From the NCBI RefSeq assembly GCF_008801815.1, contig NZ_VZOX01000003.1: a DNA stretch of 64,000 bases; one strand, written 5' to 3'. Positions within the stretch are counted from its first letter, which is position 1. Each line of letters starts with the position of its first letter. Source of the DNA: Edwardsiella anguillarum (GTDB taxonomy: Bacteria > Pseudomonadota > Gammaproteobacteria > Enterobacterales > Enterobacteriaceae). The position numbers and the translations under genes were made by a program. The notes beneath the pieces were generated by a model, which had not been told where the DNA came from, made no database searches, and saw only the letters and a list, made by a program, of their open reading frames with translations. Shown piece after piece: positions 8,810-18,014 of this stretch.

Positions 8810-9178
8810 TCAGTTCTGCTCATCCCACTCTGCGGCGGCGCTCTCTCCCTCTTCGCTGTCCAGCGGCGGCTGATACTGAAAGTCGTCGTCATCCCACTGA
8901 TAAAGGGTGCTCTCCTCCTGCCACTCCTCGGTGATTTCGCCGTCGTCGTAGTCGTCATCAAAAATCGCCTGCGCCGCGGCGCCAAAGAACAGCGCGACGC
9001 CGTCGCCATCCTCCTGCGTATCCTCATGAAACTCGGCCATCCACAGGGTATCGCCATCCTGCAGGATATATTTTTGCAGGTTGAGCTGACTGACCTGCGG
9101 GGCGTCGTCGTCATGCTCGGCTAAAAACGCCTCACGCGCGGCGTCGATGGCTTCATCCAGCGTCAGATACATATCCAT
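8810..9178 (-). CDS. msyB: MsyB, acidic protein
   Basis: The 122-residue product is extremely acidic (runs such as HDDDAP, DDDYDDG, WDDDDFQ). It aligns by eye with E. coli MsyB: the start MDMYLTLDEAIDAAREAFLA, then LQKYILQDGD, EWQEESTL and PPLDSEEG. MsyB was found as a multicopy suppressor of secY and secA defects; its biochemical role is unclear. In E. coli it sits beside mdoGH, as here. AAGGAG precedes the ATG at 9178. Confidence 0.9.
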   Translation of the reverse strand: MDMYLTLDEAIDAAREAFLAEHDDDAPQVSQLNLQKYILQDGDTLWMAEFHEDTQEDGDGVALFFGAAAQAIFDDDYDDGEITEEWQEESTLYQWDDDDFQYQPPLDSEEGESAAAEWDEQN

Positions 9179-9476
9179 GGTGTGCTCCTTCCGGTCGGGT
9201 AAAGAGGGGGAGGGCCGCCGGGGCGGGTACCCGCTACGGCGATGACCCTGATGATGTTTTATTGTTGACGTAATCCGCAGGGCTGCAAGGCGCGTGGCAA
9301 AAAATTTACTCGGCGCGGGTTGACTAACCTACGGGAGGACAATGACATACACTATATTGGCTGCTATGGTCAGACAGGAGCGGTACGGCGGCAGGCCGTG
9401 CGCACCGCATTTTTGAGTGAATAACGCGGCCTCCGGCGATCGGCCGGGGGCGCTGCTTTAGATAAGGTTAACGCTG
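9179..9476. other. Intergenic region between msyB and the DsrE-like gene
   Basis: This holds the divergent promoters of msyB and the DsrE-like gene. Nothing else is recognisable; no candidate small RNA could be supported. Confidence 0.3.
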
Positions 9477-9818
9477 ATGCAAACCATGAAAGTGATTTTT
9501 CACGTCTCTGAGGCTGCCAACTGTCTGCACGCATTCAATAACGCCCGTAACCTGATGGCCATCCGCGATGGTCAGCCGACGGAGATTCATATTTTGTTCA
9601 ACGGCTCGGCCATCAGTACACTGCTGGCGGATAGCGAGGAGTCGCCGCGCTGGGAGACGCTGCAGATGCAGGGGATCGCGCTGTTTGGCTGCGAGAATAG
9701 CATGCGGGCGAACGGGATCTCCGCCGATCAGCTCTTGATGGGCGTACATACGGTGCCGGCGGGAATGTTGTCGCTGGTGGAGCATCAGCAGCAGGGATTC
9801 CTGTATATAAAACCCTAA
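9477..9818 (+). CDS. DsrE/DsrF-like family protein
   Basis: The 113-residue cytoplasmic protein begins MKVIFHVSEAANCLHAFNNARNL (after a possible MQT extension). It has the DsrE-fold pattern: a first beta strand and helix, EIHILFNGSAI, a segment ending GIALFGCENSMRANGI with a conserved cysteine, and HTVPAGMLSLVEHQQQGFLYIKP. Relatives transfer sulfur or are of unknown role. It stands alone here, so no pathway is implied. TAAGG lies 10 bases before the ATG at 9477; the ATG at 9486 is the alternative. Confidence 0.75.
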   Translation: MQTMKVIFHVSEAANCLHAFNNARNLMAIRDGQPTEIHILFNGSAISTLLADSEESPRWETLQMQGIALFGCENSMRANGISADQLLMGVHTVPAGMLSLVEHQQQGFLYIKP

Positions 9819-9826
9819 GCACGATC

Positions 9827-9850
9827 CGCAGGCGGAACCTTCCGCCTGCG
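9827..9850 (+). terminator. Perfect 10-bp hairpin after the DsrE-like gene
   Basis: CGCAGGCGGA and TCCGCCTGCG pair perfectly around an ACCT loop 9 bases after the stop codon. No T-run follows on either strand, so it is a weak terminator or a 3'-end stabilising structure. Confidence 0.45.
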
Positions 9851-9873
9851 CTAAATGAGAAAGCCTTTCATAC

Positions 9874-9927
9874 TGTCTCAAATTAACGACAATCCAATTT
9901 GTTCCGCTGTCGCAAATTAACGACAAT
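9874..9927. repeat. Two direct copies of a 20-bp dyad element
   Basis: TGTCTCAAATTAACGACAAT (9874-9893) and TGTCGCAAATTAACGACAAT (9908-9927) differ at one base and start 34 bp apart. The second is itself a dyad, TGTCG-N8-CGACA. They lie between the DsrE-like gene and opgG. They could be paired operators or binding repeats from a decayed transposon end; no transposase is nearby. Confidence 0.7.
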
Positions 9928-10271
9928 TTAGGCGAGAGTCCGAAAAATATTTTACGGATAAAAAAACGGTTTATGGAAACTTATTATGCTGCACTCTATT
10001 CAGGTGTGCATTTTTAAATCTACAGCGCGAATAGTTTAGCCGCTAAATGGTTAAAATCGGACAAAAGCATTAGCAGTGGAACTATTTTAATTTGTTGTTT
10101 TTTATGTAAAATCACTCATCACTTCATCCGTGTAACGGGATGTGCTGGGCCGATGGCCCCGCGAGTATTATCCGCTTGTTGTCTGTAGGGTAACTAATCC
10201 ATTACTATAGCCGCAGCAAGTAACTTAATTACCATGTTGTTAGGTTTGGTTGAGCACCATCAGGGGGGTAT
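9928..10271. other. opgG leader and promoter region
   Basis: This AT-rich stretch upstream of opgG must contain its promoter. I see no open frame and no operator I can name, apart from the dyad repeats immediately to its left. Confidence 0.35.
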
Positions 10272-11840
10272 GTGCTTACACGTTTAATCTCCATTCGGCC
10301 GACATCGCGCTCTGTTTCCGGGCTGGCTGTATCAATGTTAATGATGTTTGCCAGCGCGCAGGCGTGGGCATTTTCATTGGATGACGTTGCCGCACAGGCA
10401 CAGAAGCTGGCAGAGCAGTCTTATAAGGCACCCAAAAGCAATCTGCCGTCCGAGTTTCGCAATATGAAGTTTGCTGACTATCAGCAGATTCAGTTTAACA
10501 ACGACAAACTGTACTGGACAGGGCAGAAGAACCCGTTCCGTCTGGCCTTTTACCACCAGGGGATGTACTTCGACACGCCGGTGAAGATCAATGAGGTGAC
10601 GGCGACGTCGGTGAAGGAGATCAAGTACAGCCCGGACTACTTCAACTTTGGTTCCGTTAAGCATGACAAGGATGCGGTGAAGGATCTGGGGTTCGCCGGG
10701 TTTAAGGTGCTGTACCCGATCAATAAGGCGGGTAAAGACGATGAGATCATGAGCATGCTCGGCGCCAGCTACTTCCGGGTGATCGGTAAAGGGCAGGTGT
10801 ATGGCCTGTCTGCCCGCGGCCTGGCGATTGACACCGCGCTGCCCTCTGGCGAGGAGTTCCCGCGTTTCCGCGAGTTCTGGATCGAGCGTCCGAAGCCGCA
10901 GGATAAGCACCTGGTGATTTTTGCCCTGTTGGACTCGCCGCGTGCGACGGGGGCCTACCGCTTTATCCTGCGCCCGGGTACGGATACCGTAGTGGATGTG
11001 CAGGCCCGCGTCTTCCTGCGCGATAAGGTGGGGGTGCTGGGCATCGCTCCGCTGACCAGCATGTACCTGTTCGGTGCCAATCAGCCGTCGACGACGGTGA
11101 ACTACCGCCCGCAGCTGCATGACTCCGAGGGGCTGTCGATCGCCTCCGGTAACGGCGAGTGGATCTGGCGTCCGCTGAATAACCCGAAACACCTCGCCGT
11201 CAGCACCTTCAGCGTCGACGATCTAAAAGGCTTCGGCCTGCTGCAGCGTACCCGCGACTTCAGCGCCTATCAGGATCTGGATGACCGCTACGATCTGCGC
11301 CCGAGCGCCTGGATTGAGCCGCGCGGTAACTGGGGGAAAGGCAAGGTTGAGCTGGTTGAGATCCCGACCGCTGATGAAACCAACGACAATATCGTCGCCT
11401 TCTGGATCCCAGACAGCCTGCCGCCGATCGGAAAGCCGCTGGACGTGGCCTACCGCCTGATCTTTACTCGCGACGAAGCCAAGCTGCACAGCCCCGATCT
11501 GGCCTGGGTGAAAAGCACCCTGCGCTCCGCCGGTGACGTGAAGCAGTCCAACCTGATCCGCGAAGCGGACGGCAGCACCGCGCTGCTGGTGGACTTTGTC
11601 GGCCCGGTACTGAAAGGGCTGGAGCCGGATGCGCCGGTAACGACGCAGGTGACCACCGACGACAATACTAAGCTGCTGGAGAACAGTCTGCACTATAATC
11701 CAGTGACCAAGGGATGGCGTCTGACGCTGCGCTTTAAGGTTAACGATCCGAAGAAGCCGGTGGAAATGCGCGCTTATCTGATCAAGGACGGTAAGCCGCT
11801 GAGCGAAACCTGGAGCTATCAGTTACCTGCCAATGAATAA
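10272..11840 (+). CDS. opgG: OpgG (MdoG), periplasmic glucan biosynthesis protein
   Basis: OpgG acts in the periplasm on the beta-1,2 glucan backbone during synthesis of osmoregulated periplasmic glucans. The 522-residue product begins with a signal peptide ending ASAQAWA (cleavage about residue 33, mature FSLDDVA). It matches E. coli OpgG from there to the C-terminal ETWSYQLPANE, including SNLPSEFRNMKFADYQQIQF and NPVTKGWRLTLRF. Translation appears to start at GTG 10272, with a G-rich ribosome site just upstream. It overlaps opgH by 8 bp. Confidence 0.96.
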   Translation: MLTRLISIRPTSRSVSGLAVSMLMMFASAQAWAFSLDDVAAQAQKLAEQSYKAPKSNLPSEFRNMKFADYQQIQFNNDKLYWTGQKNPFRLAFYHQGMYFDTPVKINEVTATSVKEIKYSPDYFNFGSVKHDKDAVKDLGFAGFKVLYPINKAGKDDEIMSMLGASYFRVIGKGQVYGLSARGLAIDTALPSGEEFPRFREFWIERPKPQDKHLVIFALLDSPRATGAYRFILRPGTDTVVDVQARVFLRDKVGVLGIAPLTSMYLFGANQPSTTVNYRPQLHDSEGLSIASGNGEWIWRPLNNPKHLAVSTFSVDDLKGFGLLQRTRDFSAYQDLDDRYDLRPSAWIEPRGNWGKGKVELVEIPTADETNDNIVAFWIPDSLPPIGKPLDVAYRLIFTRDEAKLHSPDLAWVKSTLRSAGDVKQSNLIREADGSTALLVDFVGPVLKGLEPDAPVTTQVTTDDNTKLLENSLHYNPVTKGWRLTLRFKVNDPKKPVEMRAYLIKDGKPLSETWSYQLPANE

Positions 11841-14394
11841 ATCTCAGGAAAATGCCAACGCCTACCTACAGGCGTTGGCGCCGGACGCGGAGCAACGGGC
11901 CGCGCTCGATCAGCACCTCTCCCATCCGCCGCGTTCCGTGGAGGATGTTCATCTGTCGCTCGCCGCTGCGGACGCCGGCGAGGGCGAGGGCGCCGAGGCT
12001 GCGCTGCGCTCCGTGGCCGCCCGTCTCGATTTAGGCTGGCGCGATGGGGAGCATCAGCGGGCGGCGCTGGTGCAGGATCAGGCGGGTCATACCGCCATCA
12101 AGGCCATGCCGACGATCCGCCGGACCTCCATGTTTCCGGAGATCTGGCGCACCAACCCGTTCATTCGTCTGTGGGAGCGGCTGCTGGGGCGTACGCCGCC
12201 GCCAAAGCATACCTTTCAGAGCCATCAGGAGGCCGAGGCCGACAAGCGCTGGCGTCGGATGGGCTCTCTACGTCGCTGGGTGCTGCTACTGCTGACCTTT
12301 GGACAGACGGCGATCGCCACCTGGTATATGAAGACTATCCTGCCCTACCAGGGGTGGGATATGGTCGATCCGATGTCGATTTTCCACGGTAAGCCGCTGA
12401 TGCAGTACACGCTGGAGCTGCTGCCCTATGTGCTGCAGTTCGGCATCCTGATCCTGTTCGCCATCCTGTTCTGCTGGGTTTCCGCCGGCTTTTGGACGGC
12501 GCTGATGGGCTTTTTGCAGCTGCTGATCGGGCGGGATAAATACAGTATCTCCGCCAGTACCGTCGGCGATGAGCCGATCGATCCGGCGCATCGGACCGCG
12601 CTGATCATGCCTATCTGCAACGAAGACGTCTCGCGGGTGTTCGCCGGGCTGCGCGCCACCTATGAATCCGTGGTGGCGACCGGTCAGCTGGCGCACTTTG
12701 ACGTCTTTATCCTGAGCGATAGCAGCGATCCTGACATTTGCGTGGCCGAGCAGAAGGCCTGGATGGAGCTGTGCCAGGAGGTCGACGGCGCGGGGCACAT
12801 CTTCTACCGCCGCCGTCGCCGCCGCGTGAAGCGTAAGTCCGGCAACATCGACGACTTTTGCCGTCGTTGGGGCGGAAACTACAGCTATATGGTGATCCTG
12901 GACGCCGACAGCGTGATGAGCGGCGAGTGCCTGACCGGACTGGTTCGCCTGATGGAGGCCAACCCGACCGCCGGTATCATCCAGACCGCGCCGAAGGCCA
13001 CCGGCATGGATACGCTGTATGCGCGTGTTCAGCAGTTTGCGACCCGCGTATATGGTCCGCTGTTTACCGCCGGCCTGCACTTCTGGCAGCTAGGGGAGTC
13101 CCACTACTGGGGGCACAACGCGATTATCCGCGTGAAGCCGTTTATCGAACACTGCGCTCTGGCGCCGCTGCCCGGCAGCGGGACGTTTGCCGGCTCGATC
13201 CTCTCCCATGACTTCGTCGAGGCGGCGTTGATGCGCCGCGCCGGCTGGGGTGTCTGGATAGCCTACGATCTGCCCGGCTCCTATGAGGAGCTGCCGCCTA
13301 ACCTGCTGGATGAGCTGAAGCGCGACCGCCGCTGGTGTCAGGGCAACCTGATGAACTTCAGGCTGTTTTTCGTCAAGGGCATGCATCCCGTGCACCGGGC
13401 AGTGTTCCTGACCGGGGTGATGTCTTACCTATCGGCGCCGCTGTGGTTCCTGTTCTTGATGCTGTCGACCGCGCTGCAGGTGGTGCACACGCTGATGGAG
13501 CCGCAGTATTTCCTGCAGCCGCGTCAGCTGTTCCCCGTCTGGCCGCAGTGGCGTCCAGAGCTGGCGATCGCCCTGTTCTCGACAACCTTGGTGCTGCTGT
13601 TCCTGCCCAAGCTGTTGAGCGTGGTGCTGATCTGGGCCAAGGGGTCGCGTCAGTTCGGCGGGCCGCTGCGCCTGCTGGCCTCGATGCTGCTGGAGATGCT
13701 GTTCTCGGTGCTGCTGGCGCCGGTGCGGATGATCTTCCACACCGTCTTTGTGGTCAGCGCGTTCCTTGGTTGGTCGATCACCTGGCAGTCGCCGCAGCGT
13801 GACGACGACGCCACGCCCTGGAGCGAGGCTTTCCGTCGCCACGGATCGCAGATGCTGCTGGGGCTGGTCTGGGCCGGGGGCATGGCAGTGCTGGATCTGC
13901 GCTTCCTGTGGTGGCTGTCGCCTATCGTGGTGTCGCTGATCCTGTCGCCGTTCGTCTCGGTGATCACCAGCCGTCGTACCCTGGGGCTGCAGTGCAAGCG
14001 CGCCAAGCTGTTCCTGATCCCCGAGGAGTACCAGCCGCCGATCGAGATGGCTGCCACCGAGCGCTATGTGGCGCTGAATCATCAGCGTCTGCTTGACGAT
14101 GGCTTTATGCACGCCCTGCTGGATCCGTTGTACAACGCGCTGGCTTGCGGTATGGCCACGGCGCGTCACCGCAATCATCCGCTGATTGCTCGCGACAGGG
14201 ATGCACGGGTGGCCCATGCGCTGGCCGAGTCGCCGCGAACTCTGGGCAAGGCGGAGCGTCTGACGCTATTGAGTGACCCGGTGGTGATGGCGCGTCTGCA
14301 TCAGGCGCTGTGGGCCGATCCGGAGCGCTACAGTCAGTGGCATACGGCCTACCGTCAGCTGGCGCCGGCCTACCGTCTGTCGACCTCCGCGTGA
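11833..14394 (+). CDS. opgH: OpgH (MdoH), glucan glucosyltransferase
   Basis: OpgH is the inner-membrane GT2 enzyme that polymerises beta-1,2 glucose from UDP-glucose and exports it for periplasmic glucans. In E. coli it also links UDP-glucose level to FtsZ and cell size. The 853-residue product has two N-terminal membrane segments, the GT2 core (ALIMPICNEDV, ILSDSSDPD, VILDADSVMSG, HDFVEAALMRRAGW, RRWCQGN) and several C-terminal membrane segments. The first 100 residues diverge from E. coli, as is common for this regulatory region. It overlaps opgG by 8 bp, so the pair is one operon. Confidence 0.96.
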   Translation: MNKSQENANAYLQALAPDAEQRAALDQHLSHPPRSVEDVHLSLAAADAGEGEGAEAALRSVAARLDLGWRDGEHQRAALVQDQAGHTAIKAMPTIRRTSMFPEIWRTNPFIRLWERLLGRTPPPKHTFQSHQEAEADKRWRRMGSLRRWVLLLLTFGQTAIATWYMKTILPYQGWDMVDPMSIFHGKPLMQYTLELLPYVLQFGILILFAILFCWVSAGFWTALMGFLQLLIGRDKYSISASTVGDEPIDPAHRTALIMPICNEDVSRVFAGLRATYESVVATGQLAHFDVFILSDSSDPDICVAEQKAWMELCQEVDGAGHIFYRRRRRRVKRKSGNIDDFCRRWGGNYSYMVILDADSVMSGECLTGLVRLMEANPTAGIIQTAPKATGMDTLYARVQQFATRVYGPLFTAGLHFWQLGESHYWGHNAIIRVKPFIEHCALAPLPGSGTFAGSILSHDFVEAALMRRAGWGVWIAYDLPGSYEELPPNLLDELKRDRRWCQGNLMNFRLFFVKGMHPVHRAVFLTGVMSYLSAPLWFLFLMLSTALQVVHTLMEPQYFLQPRQLFPVWPQWRPELAIALFSTTLVLLFLPKLLSVVLIWAKGSRQFGGPLRLLASMLLEMLFSVLLAPVRMIFHTVFVVSAFLGWSITWQSPQRDDDATPWSEAFRRHGSQMLLGLVWAGGMAVLDLRFLWWLSPIVVSLILSPFVSVITSRRTLGLQCKRAKLFLIPEEYQPPIEMAATERYVALNHQRLLDDGFMHALLDPLYNALACGMATARHRNHPLIARDRDARVAHALAESPRTLGKAERLTLLSDPVVMARLHQALWADPERYSQWHTAYRQLAPAYRLSTSA

Positions 14395-14443
14395 CGGCTC
14401 CGGAATTCAGCCCCATGCGTGTGCGGGGCTGAACCGATAAGCT

Positions 14444-14479
14444 AACCCCCTGTGAGCGCTATGCTGGCAGGGGGTTTTT
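14444..14479 (+). terminator. Terminator of opgGH
   Basis: AACCCCCTG and CAGGGGGTT pair over 9 bp and are followed by a run of T. A second strong stem (TTCAGCCCC with GGGGCTGAA, 14406-14433) lies just before it. Confidence 0.88.
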
Positions 14480-14819
14480 CTATGGTAAAGAGACGCGTGT
14501 GGACGGCTCCCCCGTAGAGGGGGCGTAGTACGGTCATCGTGCGATTATTTCATTCGCTGAAAATAGTGCATTAGAAATAGATATACCCCGCGATTTTTCT
14601 CTGCCGATCTCTTTGAGAGTATTACCGCTTTCTATAGCAGGCCTAAGGCTGCCGTTGCCCATTTGGCTACGTCACAAAGCGGTGCTCACATAGCTTTTGT
14701 AGTGATAAGCGTGTTATTGGCTGTCATTGCATAAACTCAATGAGGGTAGAAATAGCGAGGCTAATCTATTAGGATAATCCAGCGCCGAGTCAATTATTTC
14801 TAATTTCAATGTTATCTTA
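14480..14819. other. AT-rich intergenic DNA before the GT9 remnant
   Basis: Base composition falls sharply after the opgGH terminator. No open frame or RNA gene is recognisable. This is the left part of a small AT-rich segment running to about 16220. Confidence 0.4.
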
Positions 14820-15703
14820 GTGAGTTATATAATAATGAATATATCAATCAGGTTAGCCAATTCGCTTGGCTGTTCTGTTGCTGGGACTGCTGTCATATAT
14901 AGTATTATTAACGCATTTAAAAGTTCAAAAATATCTGTCGTAACTAAATTTCCTACGCTTCTATATGGTATCTATGATATAGATGTCATCTCTACGACAT
15001 CAGATTTCGGCGGTAGCTACTGCGTTGATCTCAGAAAATATACGGCGCGGAGACCTCATAATTCTTTCCCTCCACGACCTAGTTATTACCATAGGGAGAT
15101 GGCTGAAGAGCAACTTAAATGCACATTACCGAACTTTGAGCCTAACTATATTTACAATCGAGAGAGATAGCGTTTGCACACACAGAGCTTAGACGATACA
15201 AAAAGCCTATAGTGTGGCTACAAACAGTAACTACAAGCTCCAACCGTAATTGGTCTATAGATAATTGGAGGAATCTTATCAATTTGTTTAAGTCAGAATG
15301 TACTTTCATCGATCTCTCACATGCAGGTTACTCGTTGCGAGAGTCTCTTGCTATCACAACGCAATGCCAAGCTGGAATCTGTCTTGATAGTTTTTTGATA
15401 CATGGTTCTGCTGCGGTGGGCGCTAAAAATGTTATTGCTCTGCTTGGAAGTTCAAAGCCTGAAGTTGTTACTTATCCTGGCCAAGATGTTTGCTATTCCC
15501 CAGCATCATGTGAAGCTCAACCTTGTGGTATGCATGGCTATTACAGGGGATGTTCAATAGCATTTGAGCATAGGTTTACTGATAATATATGCATTCATGA
15601 AAATTATAAATGCATGGACAGTATTACCCTGTCTCAGGTGGCTGATAAACTGATGAAAAAAATAAGGTGGCGATTCGCACTCAGATGCCGATTATTGCTG
15701 TAG
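14820..15703 (+). pseudogene. GT9-type glycosyltransferase, frameshifted
   Basis: Two adjoining frames together read as one heptosyltransferase-like (GT9) protein. The first (14820-15170, GTG start) gives the N-terminal half, including MNISIRLANSLGCSVAGTAVIYS. The second (open across 15170-15703) gives the C-terminal half, with KPIVWLQTVTTSSNRNW, then CLDSFLIHGSAAVGAKNVIALLGSSKPEVV, the nucleotide-sugar-binding end of GT9 enzymes. A frameshift between about 15120 and 15210 separates them. The gene is AT-rich, unlike opgH and moeB on either side. It is probably a dead transferred glycosyltransferase; a sequencing error cannot be excluded. Confidence 0.65.
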
Positions 15704-15775
15704 TACGTGTAATCGAGACCAATTGTCAAAGGCATGAAATAATAGACAATAAAACGCGCTTGGGGAGTGACGTCA

Positions 15776-16222
15776 ATGCGATATAAAGTACGTAACATAA
15801 GGCTTCAAGACGTTGCGGACAAAGCTGGGGTTTCGTTAATGACGGCATCTCGGGTCATCAGCAATCCTAATTTGGTTGCAGAGAAAACAAGAAAACACGT
15901 CGAAGTCATAATCGCTGAATTAGGTTATATAAAAAATGATATGGCCAGTTATTTAGCATCATCAAAAAATATTTTTTGCTTTATTATCGTTGAGTCCAGG
16001 CTAAAAAGAACGGATTTTTCAATATATATTGAGCGGGTGTTGGACTGTGGGATGATCCCCTGTGTATTTTTCTTTGAGAGCGTCGCTGAACTTTCTGCCA
16101 ATGTTTTAAGGGCTAAAGCGATTTCTTCACCTGAAATGTTTGTTTTATTCTCTACTTCGTGCATAGATGCCAATGATATATTGACGCAGCTAAAGATTAT
16201 TAATCTTGTCGATGAGGGGTAA
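15776..16222 (+). pseudogene. LacI-family regulator, truncated after the N-terminal half
   Basis: The frame begins with a LacI-type DNA-binding domain, IRLQDVADKAGVSLMTASRVI then NPNLVAEKTRKHVEVIIAELGY (about residues 7-50). A degenerate start of the periplasmic-binding-like domain follows, ending at residue 148; full-length members have about 330 residues. GGGGAG lies 9 bases before the ATG. The stop at 16220-16222 coincides with an abrupt return to GC-rich DNA, so the 3' half was probably lost by deletion. An N-terminal fragment could in principle still bind DNA. Confidence 0.7.
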
Positions 16223-16396
16223 CGCATCGCGCCGCCTGGGGATAAGCGATGCGTTTCTGTTGTCCGGCGCTCCGGCCTTCTCTATGCGTGGGCACCTTAG
16301 GCGCGCATCAGCAGCGCCGTCCGTGCGTCAGCTCGGCGAGCGCATAGGCTTTGGCACCGCGCCGCGGCAGGCTCAGGGCGCGCGGTAGCGGAGAGT

Positions 16397-17136
16397 CTAG
16401 CGCAGCAGATAGCGGGTGCTCAGCGTTTTCTCCTTGCCCTGGACCACGGCGTGCACCTGCTCCTGTTTGGCTATCAGGCGGCAGTTCCCGGCGCTGTCCC
16501 AGCGCTGGCAGGTCATCAGGTAGGTGATGAAGGGGGTTTGCGCCAGCCCGCCCAGATCGCGGCCATCGGCGGTAAAGCGCGAGCTGGAGAGGCCGTTGTG
16601 GCGGATAACCAGACGCAGTCGGCTGTCAGGGCGGTAGAAGTAGAGCCCGTAGCCCGGCGACTGCCCCAGGGAAAGGTAGAAGCGCACCCGGCCATCCGGG
16701 GTATAAACATAGTATTGGCGGGTGATGCCCAGGGTGCCGTTACCCGCTTCTACCTGGGTCGCTTTGGTGATCCGCCCGGCGCCATCGCGCTTATAGACGC
16801 AGACCTGCTGGCTGAGGGACTGCGTTTGTCCCATCTGCAGAGCAACCACGCTGCGGCTGATCCAGCCGCCCCAGCCATCGCGATCCAGCTGGCTTTGCCA
16901 CAGCGGATTGGGGCCATAGCCTTGCCAGGCGGCGTTGGCTCTCATATTGCGCTTCAGCCCTCCGTAGGCTGAACGACTCCTGGCGCACGTTGCGCACGGC
17001 GCCGAGCAGATCGCCCTCCAGCGGGATAATGTTATGGGAGCGGACCCGCGCCTGCGCGCGCGTCTGGCGTCGCGGCCAAGATGTGCGGGGAAAGCAGCAG
17101 AATGCCGCAGCATAGCAGAGCGGAGCAATGGTGCAT
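16397..17136 (-). pseudogene. Hypothetical exported protein, broken by two apparent frameshifts
   Basis: The best start is ATG 17136, preceded by GGAGG. It gives a signal-peptide-like MHHCSALLCCGILLLSPHIL but stops after 34 codons at 17032. The reading continues plausibly in a second frame (NIIPLEGDLLGAVRNVRQESFSL) and then in a third, which is open to 16397 (NPLWQSQLDRDGWGGW, QQVCVYKRDGAGRITKATQV, YYVYTPDGRVRFYLSLGQSPG). The last part has a repeated YYVYTPDGRVRFY / YFYRPDSRLRLV pattern suggesting a beta-rich domain. I do not recognise the family. Real decay or sequencing errors could explain the shifts. Confidence 0.5.
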
Positions 17137-17233
17137 GGGGCCTCCAGGGGCGACCCGGCGGAGAGCGTGAGTGGATAGGGAGAGCGTAACACCGGCTGGC
17201 GAAAAGTGTTACGCCCACGGCGTCGGACGCGCG

Positions 17234-18013
17234 TCAGCCGGCGCTCTGGCTCCCGCAGATCTCACACGCTGGACTGGCGGTCAGCGCCATGCTGCGCCAC
17301 TGTGACGCCATGGCGTCATACAGCATCAGGCGCCCGCGCGGGATCTCCCCAAAGCGACACAGCAGCTTGATACACTCCATGGCCTGGGTCGCGCCGATGA
17401 TCCCGACCAGCGGCGACATGACGCCCGCCTCAACGCAGGTGAGGGCGTTAGCGCCGAACAGGCGGCTCAGACAGCGATAGCAGGGCTCGCCCGGCTGGTA
17501 GGTGAAGACGCAGACCTGCCCCTCCATACGGATGGCCGCGCCGGAGATCAGCGGGGTCGCCGCGCCGCGGCACAGGCGGTTTAGGCACTCGCGGGTTTCG
17601 ACGTTATCGGTGCAGTCCAGCACGGCGTCGACCTGCGCTATCTGCCGCGCCAGCGCGGTATCATCCAGGCGATGGGCGACGGCGCTCAGCCGAATGTGGG
17701 GGTTGATCTCGGCCAGCGTCTGCCGGGCTGAGGCCACTTTATCCATCCCGATGCGTGCGTCGGTGTGCAGGATTTGCCGCTGCAGGTTAGACAGCGAGAC
17801 GGTGTCAAAGTCGAGCAGCGTCAAGTGGCCGACGCCGGCCGCCGCCAGGTACTGGGCGGCGGCGCAGCCCAGCCCGCCGAGGCCGACGATCAGCACCCGG
17901 CTAGCCTTGAGGCGCTCCTGGCCGTCAAAGTCAAAGCCGCGCAGTACAATTTGACGGTTATAGCGCAGGGTTTCCGCATCGCTCAGCGGAGGCAGCGGTA
18001 CAGGATCGCCCAT
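17234..18013 (-). CDS. moeB: MoeB, molybdopterin-synthase adenylyltransferase
   Basis: MoeB adenylates the C-terminal Gly-Gly of MoaD so that it can be charged with sulfur for molybdopterin synthesis. The 259-residue product has the nucleotide-binding VGLGGLGCAAAQYL (about 43-56), DFDTVSLSNLQRQ, DCTDN, and the two zinc cysteine pairs CYRC and CEIC near the C-terminus. The ATG is one base after the moeA stop codon, so the two genes are coupled in the order moeA-moeB as in E. coli. Confidence 0.95.
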   Translation of the reverse strand: MGDPVPLPPLSDAETLRYNRQIVLRGFDFDGQERLKASRVLIVGLGGLGCAAAQYLAAAGVGHLTLLDFDTVSLSNLQRQILHTDARIGMDKVASARQTLAEINPHIRLSAVAHRLDDTALARQIAQVDAVLDCTDNVETRECLNRLCRGAATPLISGAAIRMEGQVCVFTYQPGEPCYRCLSRLFGANALTCVEAGVMSPLVGIIGATQAMECIKLLCRFGEIPRGRLMLYDAMASQWRSMALTASPACEICGSQSAG

Positions 18014-18014
18014 C

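Noticed and set aside
10374..11192. Long minus-strand frames opposite opgG, opgH, glk, metG and mrp
   Set aside because: They are shadows of GC-rich coding genes, Arg/His/Gln-rich with no domain signatures.
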